From CAZAPG01 sp964486935 (lineage in GTDB: Bacteria > Chloroflexota > Anaerolineae > 4572-78 > J111), in the NCBI GenBank assembly GCA_964486935.1, contig CAZAPG010000016.1, positions 1-64,000 on the forward strand: DNA of 64,000 nt, written 5' to 3'. The notes under the pieces were generated by a model. It was not told the origin of the DNA. It saw only the letters and a list, made by a program, of their open reading frames with translations, and made no database searches. Positions 58,118-64,000 of the stretch are shown here, in pieces. The position numbers were made by a program, and so were the translations under genes. The stretch's first letter is position 1, and each line of letters begins with the position of its first letter.

Positions 58118-59569
58118 ATGGTAGAGTTAATCAGAGATTTTTTTGAAGCCAACCGGGTGATTATCCTGTTCATTTATGGACAGGTATTTTTTGTATTAGG
58201 GCTGGCGATTACGCTGCAATCGTGGCGGCACAGCCGGCTGGCGCTGGCCCGCAGCCTCAAGTGGCTGGCCGCCTTTGGCTTTTTGCACGGCTTCCATGAG
58301 TGGGGCGATGTCTTTATTCCGCTGCAAGCCCAATATCTGGCCCAACCATTTGTAGAATTATTGTGGGGCTTGCAGGTTATTTTGCTGGCCGTCTCGTTTG
58401 CCTGCCTGTTTCAGTTTGGGGTGGAAACGCTGCGCCCTTTCCCCGACCGGCTTTTGTTTTTGCGATATCTGCCGGGCCTGGCCCTGGCCCTATGGATTTT
58501 TATGGCCTTTGGGCCAACCATTACCGCCACAACCTCTGCCGCCGAGTGGTATACCATCAACAATATTTTGGCCCGCTACGGTATGGGGTTTATTGGGGCG
58601 TTGGTGGCGGCCTACGGATTGCGCCGCCAGGCCCAGCAGCTTATTGCCCCGCTGGAGATGCCCCATATCTGGCAAACGTTGCGGGTAGTGGGGCTGGCGC
58701 TGTTTGCTTACGGATTTTTGGGCGGGCTGGTAGTTCCCCAGGCTAACTTCTTTCCGGCCAACTGGCTGAATGACGTAATCATCGAAGAGATAACCTTGAT
58801 TCCGGTGCAGGTCTATCGCAGCCTGCTGGGGCTGGTCTTGATCATTGCCACCCTGCGAACGCTGGAAGTGTTTCGCTTAGAGCTGGACCGTCAATTAAGC
58901 AACATGGAAGAAGCCCAGATGCTAACCGTCGAGCGGGAACGAATTGGCCGAGAATTGCACGACGGCACCCTGCAAACCATATACGCCGCCGGTCTTCTGT
59001 TGAAGGCATCGGAAAAAGAGCTGGCGGTCCAGGCCTGCCCCGCAAATAGTCTCAATCGAATTCAGCAAACTATCGGTATGCTCGATGACGCCGTGGCCGA
59101 TATTCGGGCCTATATTGGCGCTCTGCGCCGGTCAGATACCTCCGATAGCAGCAGCCTGGCAGCCGGGCTGCAAGAGCTGGCCTCGGCGCGCCATTTGCGC
59201 TCGCTGGTTGAAATTGAGCTGAAGCTTGACCTGCCGGAACATCGCCCCATGAGTTCGGCCCGGGTGGGTCATCTGCTGGCTATTGCCAACGAGGCCCTGA
59301 GCAATGTTGCCCGACATGCCCAGGCCACCCAGGTGTGGATGTCGGCCAATTCAACCGATGGGCAACTCAGGTTGCAAATAAGGGATAATGGCCGGGGCTT
59401 GCCTTCCGACTACATTAGCGGTTACGGTTTAAGAAATATGCGCGACCGGGCCAGAATGTTGGGCGGAGAGATGACGCTGGACACCGAAGTGGGCCAGGGC
59501 ACAATTGTAACCGTTCAAATCCCCTGGAAGGAAGATGATGAAAAAATTGCGGCTGTTGCTGGTAGATGA
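58118..59569 (+). CDS. NarL-type sensor histidine kinase
   Basis: A 483-residue kinase. The N-terminal 240 residues contain about six or seven membrane helices with little outside the membrane, suggesting sensing within the bilayer. A HisKA_3 domain follows with H281 in RIGRELHDGTLQTIYAAG. The ATPase domain has NEALSNVARHA (N box), RDNGRGL and GYGLRNMRDRA. It would phosphorylate the LuxR-type regulator, whose gene overlaps its 3' end. Divergent placement from the PocR/SQR operon suggests that it controls or is controlled with sulfur metabolism; this is inference. Confidence 0.92.
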   Translation: MVELIRDFFEANRVIILFIYGQVFFVLGLAITLQSWRHSRLALARSLKWLAAFGFLHGFHEWGDVFIPLQAQYLAQPFVELLWGLQVILLAVSFACLFQFGVETLRPFPDRLLFLRYLPGLALALWIFMAFGPTITATTSAAEWYTINNILARYGMGFIGALVAAYGLRRQAQQLIAPLEMPHIWQTLRVVGLALFAYGFLGGLVVPQANFFPANWLNDVIIEEITLIPVQVYRSLLGLVLIIATLRTLEVFRLELDRQLSNMEEAQMLTVERERIGRELHDGTLQTIYAAGLLLKASEKELAVQACPANSLNRIQQTIGMLDDAVADIRAYIGALRRSDTSDSSSLAAGLQELASARHLRSLVEIELKLDLPEHRPMSSARVGHLLAIANEALSNVARHAQATQVWMSANSTDGQLRLQIRDNGRGLPSDYISGYGLRNMRDRARMLGGEMTLDTEVGQGTIVTVQIPWKEDDEKIAAVAGR

Positions 59570-60206
59570 TCATAAAGTAGTTCGGTTGGGGTTACGCACC
59601 TTGCTGGAGAGCGAACCCGATTTAGAAGTTATCGCCGAGGCGACATCTGCCGCCGAAGCGGTGCAAATGGCCGGACAGTTGCGCCCCGATATTGTTTTGA
59701 TGGATATTCGCCTGCCCGGCCAAAACGGCATTGCCGCCTGCCGCCAAATTCGGCAAAAGTGGCCGGAAATTCAGGTGCTGATGCTGACTTCTTTTGCCGA
59801 CGAAGAGCTGGTCATGGAAGCCATTGAAGCCGGGGCGGCCGGCTACGTCTTAAAGCAGTTAGATACCGACGAGCTGCTGCGGGCCGTGCGGATGGTGGGC
59901 CAGGGCGACGCCGTGCTGGACCCGGCCGTAACCCGGCAGGTGTTGGCCGGGGTGCGCCAGGCCAGGCAAGACAGCCAGGCGGCGGCCTTCAAAGACCTTT
60001 CGGAGCGTGAGTTGGAAGTGTTGGCCCTGGTAGCCGAAGGCAAAACCAATAACGAAATTGCCGATGTACTGATTTTAAGCGAAAAGACCGTACGCAACCA
60101 TGTCAGCGTAATTTTAAGCAAACTGGGTATGACCAACCGGATTGAGGCGGCCACCTTTGCCGTGCGCCACAATATCGAGCGGTATGTTTCAAACCCACGG
60201 GAGTAA
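59538..60206 (+). CDS. NarL/FixJ-type response regulator
   Basis: A 222-residue regulator. The receiver domain has the acidic pair in LLVDDHKVV, phospho-acceptor D56 in PDIVLMDIRLPG, and the late Lys in YVLKQ. The C-terminal LuxR helix-turn-helix is LSERELEVLALVAEGKTNNEIADVLILSEKTVRNHVSVILSKLGM. It is co-translated with the kinase: its start lies within the last 32 bp of the kinase gene. Two consecutive ATG codons exist; the second (59538) is better spaced from AAGGA. Confidence 0.95.
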   Translation: MKKLRLLLVDDHKVVRLGLRTLLESEPDLEVIAEATSAAEAVQMAGQLRPDIVLMDIRLPGQNGIAACRQIRQKWPEIQVLMLTSFADEELVMEAIEAGAAGYVLKQLDTDELLRAVRMVGQGDAVLDPAVTRQVLAGVRQARQDSQAAAFKDLSERELEVLALVAEGKTNNEIADVLILSEKTVRNHVSVILSKLGMTNRIEAATFAVRHNIERYVSNPRE

Positions 60207-60210
60207 ATAA

Positions 60211-60240
60211 AAAAGGGCGACGCATCAGCATCGCCCTTTT
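60211..60240. terminator. bidirectional terminator
   Basis: AAAAGGGCGA (60211-60220) and TCGCCCTTTT (60231-60240) form a perfect 10-bp stem with a 10-nt loop. A-rich and T-rich flanks serve both the response regulator and the convergent DoxX gene. Confidence 0.85.
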
Positions 60241-60261
60241 AAGATAGAGGTTGAAGAACTG

Positions 60262-60855
60262 TTATTTAGCGGGTACGGTTACGGGGGTGTCGAATGTGGC
60301 CGCCGGTTCATTTTGCCAGGGAGTGCCCAGCCAGCGGAGCAAGACGAAATCGAGACCGATGTATCCAGATACTTTCCAGGCCAGGATGAGGCCAATCGAG
60401 ATGGCAAGGAGCATTGGGTTGGTGCTGGCAGCGCCGGCCATCATAAAATTCCAGTTCATAAAGGCGCCAAAGAAGGCGGCGATACCGGTAAAGGCGCCCA
60501 CAATCAGGGCCACGCCTATCAACACTTCGCCATAAGCTACCAGCGGGGCAAACCAGGTGTAGGCTTCGGCATCCAGTAACATCTGGATAAAGCTGCGATA
60601 CCAGTCAAAGGCAATGGCCGGGCGACCAGCTTCGGGAATAATCACGGCTTTTTCCCAAAAACCTTTCAGGGCCATTCCGCCATCTACCCAGCCGGAGTCG
60701 AAAATTTTATGCTCACCGGCCTGAATCCACTGCCAGCCCAGCCAAACCCGCAAGACCAGCCACAGCCAGCCGGCGCGGGTATCACTGATTAACCACTTTA
60801 CCCAATTGGGTTCTTCTACGACGTTTCCTTTTTTTGTAACGATATTGGCAGACAT
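60262..60855 (-). CDS. DoxX-family membrane protein
   Basis: A 197-residue protein with four membrane helices and the DoxX/DoxD pattern: WLWLVLRVWLGWQWIQAGEHK at the start, APLVAYGEVLIGVALIVGAFTGIAAFFGAFMNWNFM in the middle, and AWKVSGYIGLDFVLLRWLG at the end. DoxD is part of thiosulfate:quinone oxidoreductase in Acidianus, and DoxX proteins are tied to redox and sulfur metabolism elsewhere. A role in thiosulfate or sulfur electron transfer here is supported by the shared promoter architecture with the SQR operon. CAAGGAGAGG precedes the ATG. Confidence 0.88.
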   Translation of the reverse strand: MSANIVTKKGNVVEEPNWVKWLISDTRAGWLWLVLRVWLGWQWIQAGEHKIFDSGWVDGGMALKGFWEKAVIIPEAGRPAIAFDWYRSFIQMLLDAEAYTWFAPLVAYGEVLIGVALIVGAFTGIAAFFGAFMNWNFMMAGAASTNPMLLAISIGLILAWKVSGYIGLDFVLLRWLGTPWQNEPAATFDTPVTVPAK

Positions 60856-60917
60856 TTTGTCCTCTCCTTGATTATTAAGTAGTCTGTTTGATTTACAGAT
60901 TGTTTAGAATTGTTAGT

Positions 60918-60982
60918 AGTATAATCCGCAACAACCGCGCGTTACAGGGGCATGTGCCCTATTTCGCCTGGGACATGTGTCC
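60918..60982 (-). promoter_or_regulatory. tandem palindromes and -10 box of the DoxX gene
   Basis: TATACT (60923-60918, minus strand) is a good -10. GGGCACATGCCC (60959-60948) is centred 30.5 bp from its near edge. A second palindrome GGACACATGTCC (60982-60971) is centred exactly 23 bp further up. The distal site shares the core GACACATGTC with the site at 57974. Geometry is the same as at the PocR/SQR promoter. Confidence 0.7.
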
Positions 60983-61128
60983 ATATGCGGATTGGGCGCA
61001 ACAAAACAGGTGTGTTATACTGAGCTTACCTTAACCTGAACTGTTTTTGTGATTATTAGAAAACTTTTAGAGCGCAAATTCACCACCCCAAGGGAGTTCG
61101 ACAGCCCCTAACGCCTTTGGCGGCAACG

Positions 61129-61208
61129 CGAATGAAAATTTAACCCACCCCCACCCGTCGCTAACGCGACTCCCTCCCCCTGCCAGGGGGAGGGTTGGGG
61201 AGGGGGTC
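61129..61208 (-). repeat. dispersed intergenic hairpin repeat, copy B
   Basis: The reverse complement of copy A (24219-24300), about 85 percent identical by eye, including the hairpin CCCTCCCCCTG/CAGGGGGAGGG. It lies just before the ribosome binding site of the pentapeptide gene. The remaining part of the 375-bp gap (60983-61128) shows no gene. Confidence 0.8.
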
Positions 61209-61230
61209 TATTTTCAGAGGAGGGAAACCC

Positions 61231-62436
61231 ATGAGCACAGAGATGAGTCGCGAACAGATTTTTGAAGAAATCAGAACCGCCCGCGAAAAGCGCAAATCGC
61301 CCAATTTGAGCAAAAAAACGCTGCGCGGTATTGATTTACACGGAGAAAATTTATTGGGAGTCAACCTGCAAGGCGCAGTGCTGGAGTCTTGCAATCTGCA
61401 AGGCGTCAATTTGCAGGGGGCTAATTTGCAGGGGGCCAAACTGCAAGAGGTTGATTTGAAAGGGGCCGAGTTGCAGGGCAGCGACCTGCGCGGCGCTGAT
61501 TTGCACGGCGGCAATCTGCAAGGCGCAAACTTGTTGAGCAGCAATTTGCAAAAGGCCAATTTGCAGGGAGTCAACCTGCAAGAAACCAACCTTGAGGGCG
61601 CTGATTTTCAAAAAGCGGTGTTGAAAGACCTTTATTTGCAGCGGGCCAATCTGCGGCGAGCCAATTTTGAAGGCCAGGATTTGCGCCATGTAGACCTGTC
61701 AACCTCGCTGCTGCAAGGGGTAAATTTTAACAGCGTCAATCTGTCGGGGGTCAACATGGCCGGCTTTGACCTGACCGGCGCTACCATGCAGGGGGCCAAT
61801 CTGGAAAAGGCTAACCTGCAAGGGGCCAACCTGCAAGGCGTCGATTTGACCAAAGCCAGCGCCTTGTTGAGCAGCTATCCCACCAAGCTGGCCGGGGCTG
61901 ATTTAAGCGGGGCCAATTTGCAGGAGGCCAAACTCAAAGAGGCCGACTTGCAGCAGGCCAAACTGGTTGGGGCCAAACTGGGCCGGGCTAATTTGCAGGG
62001 GGCCAATCTGCACCGGGTTGACCTGCAAGGCGTCGATTTGCTGGAAGCTAACCTGCACGGGGCTGATTTAAGCGAGGCGACGCTGCAAAAGGCCGATTTG
62101 CACCAGGCCAACCTGCAAGAGGCCAATCTGAAAAAGGCCAGCCTGCCGGGCGCTAACTTGCAGCAGGCGCTTTTGCCGTGGGCCAATTTACAGGGGGCCA
62201 GCCTGCAAGACGCCAACCTGCTTGGGGCCGACCTGCGCGAGGCCGATTTGAGCGGCGCTAATCTGCAAGCTGCCAATTTGCAGGGGGCCGACCTGCAAGG
62301 CGCGCAACTTGAAAACGCCAGCCTGCAAGAAGCCGACCTGCGCGGCGTCTGCCTGAAAGAGGCTACCTGCAATGAGCAGACTCAGTGGCCCCTCGGCTTT
62401 GCCGCCGGGCTGGTACGGGGCATTAAGGTTGGTTAA
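61231..62436 (+). CDS. pentapeptide repeat protein
   Basis: About 401 residues. After a 35-residue polar start (REQIFEEIRTAREKRKSPNL), nearly the whole protein consists of A(D/N)Lxx pentapeptides, roughly 70 of them, often LQGAN. This builds a right-handed quadrilateral beta-helix. A non-repeat break occurs near 210-222 (SALLSSYPTK). The C-terminus (CNEQTQWPLGFAAGLVRGIKVG) is a usual end for such proteins. Function is uncertain: DNA mimicry, as in gyrase-protecting Qnr/MfpA, is one possibility, but those are shorter. The ATG 61231 has GAGGAGGG upstream. Confidence 0.9.
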   Translation: MSTEMSREQIFEEIRTAREKRKSPNLSKKTLRGIDLHGENLLGVNLQGAVLESCNLQGVNLQGANLQGAKLQEVDLKGAELQGSDLRGADLHGGNLQGANLLSSNLQKANLQGVNLQETNLEGADFQKAVLKDLYLQRANLRRANFEGQDLRHVDLSTSLLQGVNFNSVNLSGVNMAGFDLTGATMQGANLEKANLQGANLQGVDLTKASALLSSYPTKLAGADLSGANLQEAKLKEADLQQAKLVGAKLGRANLQGANLHRVDLQGVDLLEANLHGADLSEATLQKADLHQANLQEANLKKASLPGANLQQALLPWANLQGASLQDANLLGADLREADLSGANLQAANLQGADLQGAQLENASLQEADLRGVCLKEATCNEQTQWPLGFAAGLVRGIKVG

Positions 62437-62442
62437 TTGAAC

Positions 62443-64000
62443 TCAATTTGCATCGGGCCGGTCGCGCAGAATCAGCGGCAGGTAGGTGCGCCGGTCGAGC
62501 GCGGGCATGACCAGCAAATCGTTTGAGACGTTGCCGGCCCCGTCGATGAGTTTGAGCCGGTAGCGGGGGTAGCCGTAGTCCGGCTGGCTGGTGTAGGCCG
62601 CCGGATACTCGACCACCACCACCCGGTCCAGCCAGACATCAACAATATCCAGAAACGTGAGGCGCAGCACTACCGGCGCGGCGCTTTTGTAATCAAAATC
62701 CACGCTGAATTCCTGGTAAACGCCGCTGCTGCTCACATCCGTGGCGAACAGGCGGCGCAGCCCCATTAGCGTGCCGCTTTGATGGTTGATGGCTTCCAGC
62801 CGGGCCACCTCGCTGGCTATGCTATTATTTCCCACCTTGATTCTAAAATAGGCGCGATACTGTTTAGGCGCGGGCAGCGTAATCTCGGTGCTGCTCCAGC
62901 TTCCCGCCGGGTCGGCGGCCACGGTTGCCTGCATGGCATGGCCATTCAGCGCGCCCGCATCGGCAACAACCTGGCCGATTTGCCGGTCGGCCAAACTTTC
63001 CCCTTCCCACAGCCAATCGACCCAGCCCATTGCCAGTTGCGACGCCCCGGCGGTGGCGTCCGAGCCGGTCAGCGTCAGCGAAATCACCGGCGAGTCGGTG
63101 ATGATGGCGGTGGGCGTCAGCGTGGCGGCGGTGGTCAGCAGCCCGGTCGGAGCGACCCGGTCCAGCCCAATGATAACCGGCGGCGACACGCCCCGCTTGC
63201 CCGTGGCGTCAAACGCCTCGGCGGTTAGCGCCAGCGTGCCGGCCAGCAGCGCCTGCTCCCCCCAGGCCGACACGTCAACCACGTAGCCGGCCGGGTTGGC
63301 CGGGCCATTCTCGCTGACCAACAAATTGGTCTCCGAGGGCGTCGAAAGATAAACGTTGGTCTGGCTGATGCTGCCGCTGTCGTCGCTGGTGTTGACCAGC
63401 AGCCGTAACCTGTTGCCGGTAACATAATGGTTTGACCAGGGCGTTACCAGCGGCACGTTGGGCGCGGTTGTATCGCTGCCGCTGCCGGCCCGCTCCAGGG
63501 TAACGTTGCTGTAGTAGTGGCGCAAAATGGCCTGGTACGACCAGTTGTGCTGCGCGGCCCAGCGCTGCGCTCCCCACTGCCCCATGCCGTAGCCGTGCCC
63601 GTTCAGCGTTTTGCCAAAAGAAACCGGGTCATCCACCGCCAGCAGGTAATTGACGTTGGGATTGGTTTTGGTGGGGCTGCTGTTTTCCGCGCTGAACATG
63701 GCCGTAATCATCTGCCCGTTGTAGGCCAGATACTCGCCGGCGGTGGCGTCAACCGCCTGGTTGGTCGAGGCAAACGTGTTGTCGCACATATATTGATGGT
63801 TGATCCAGTCGGTCACGTGGTACGCGCCGCCGGGATTTTGCAGGTATTTGTCCCAGCCGTAGGTGCGGGCCGCCACGGCCTGCGCCTTGAGCGTTTCCGC
63901 CGGCCACGATGGGAACACCTCATACGGGACAACCCGCTTGACATACTCCTCAAAGGGGATGGTATCAATCTGGCCGACGGGGACGTTGCGGCAGGTGTTG
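62443..64000 (-). CDS. SpoIID/LytB-domain protein, 5' end beyond window
   Basis: A partial gene: the frame stays open to the window edge (TIPFEEYVKRVVPYEVFPSWPAETLKAQAVAARTY reads across 63918, so the start is upstream). The SpoIID/LytB (stage II sporulation D-like, peptidoglycan-lytic) domain includes GHGYGMGQWGAQRWA. The following part has Ig-like/Asp-rich modules (DTTAPNVPLVTPW), typical of surface proteins with FIVAR/PKD-like repeats. The C-terminus is YLPLILRDRPDAN. It is probably secreted, but the signal peptide is out of the window. Lytic transglycosylase activity is inferred from SpoIID. Confidence 0.85.
   Translation of the reverse strand, partial: NTCRNVPVGQIDTIPFEEYVKRVVPYEVFPSWPAETLKAQAVAARTYGWDKYLQNPGGAYHVTDWINHQYMCDNTFASTNQAVDATAGEYLAYNGQMITAMFSAENSSPTKTNPNVNYLLAVDDPVSFGKTLNGHGYGMGQWGAQRWAAQHNWSYQAILRHYYSNVTLERAGSGSDTTAPNVPLVTPWSNHYVTGNRLRLLVNTSDDSGSISQTNVYLSTPSETNLLVSENGPANPAGYVVDVSAWGEQALLAGTLALTAEAFDATGKRGVSPPVIIGLDRVAPTGLLTTAATLTPTAIITDSPVISLTLTGSDATAGASQLAMGWVDWLWEGESLADRQIGQVVADAGALNGHAMQATVAADPAGSWSSTEITLPAPKQYRAYFRIKVGNNSIASEVARLEAINHQSGTLMGLRRLFATDVSSSGVYQEFSVDFDYKSAAPVVLRLTFLDIVDVWLDRVVVVEYPAAYTSQPDYGYPRYRLKLIDGAGNVSNDLLVMPALDRRTYLPLILRDRPDAN

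Noticed and set aside
61161..62372. Minus-strand frames rich in Cys, Lys and Pro opposite the pentapeptide gene
   Set aside because: They are mirror readings of the repeated A(D/N)LQG codons; no start signals.

Overview
The window looks like a chromosomal segment of an uncultured or environmental member of the Chloroflexota, most likely Anaerolineae-like. The reasons are indirect: a moderately GC-rich genome, Chloroflexota-style multi-membrane glycosyltransferase genes with long C-terminal sandwich domains, a T-box in front of thrS, DUF2277 and 2TM proteins, and many small hairpin repeats between genes. No rRNA is present to confirm this.

Layout. 1-1728: a CRISPR array with 23 subtype I-C-like repeats, whose degenerate last repeat runs into a possible recombinase remnant, abutting the 3' end of tmRNA (ssrA, minus strand). 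2.3-10 kb: a metallo-beta-lactamase-fold hydrolase, murA, an operon of P-loop ATPase, enolase-superfamily enzyme and SAM hydroxide adenosyltransferase, and two tandem S41 (CtpA-like) proteases. 10-16 kb: smpB, then a homocitrate synthase-like gene, aconitase-family large and small subunits, an MFS exporter and a double 2TM-domain protein. 16.4-21.8 kb: aceB-glcDEF, a glycolate-to-malate operon. 21.9-30.7 kb: a minus-strand run of small accessory genes, an ArsR/SRPBCC pair, a 14-TM MFS pump and an M20 dipeptidase. 30.8-38.3 kb: T-box and thrS, then minus-strand PLP decarboxylase, plsC, a peroxiredoxin, a membrane glycosyltransferase and mgtE. 38.7-53.4 kb: a solute-binding lipoprotein, three large membrane glycosyltransferase-like proteins, a sortase, a Usp protein, and an ABC ATPase with an FtsX-like permease. 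53.4-60.9 kb: a sulfur and redox locus (DsrE-like, TusE/DsrC-like, DUF1641, sulfide:quinone oxidoreductase-like, PocR-type regulator, NarL-type two-component pair, DoxX). 61.2-64 kb: a pentapeptide repeat protein and the 3' part of a SpoIID-like gene that runs off the window.

Two observations stand out. First, the Bcp peroxiredoxin gene at 35007-35468 has an in-frame TGA exactly at the peroxidatic cysteine codon, followed by a 7-bp hairpin with a 6-nt loop whose geometry fits a bacterial SECIS. It is therefore predicted to be a selenoprotein. Second, three promoters (Usp gene, PocR/SQR operon, DoxX gene) each carry a palindrome (GTGAC-N4-GTCAC or a variant) centred exactly 30.5 bp upstream of the near edge of a good -10 box. 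In two of them a second palindrome lies exactly 23 bp farther upstream. This defines a probable CRP/FNR-type regulon linking sulfide oxidation, sulfur relay, DoxX and universal stress protein.

Also of note: MurA carries Asp instead of the fosfomycin-target Cys; ssrA and smpB lie within 9 kb of each other; ThrRS lacks the TGS domain; and an approximately 80-bp repeat is present in two inverted copies 37 kb apart.
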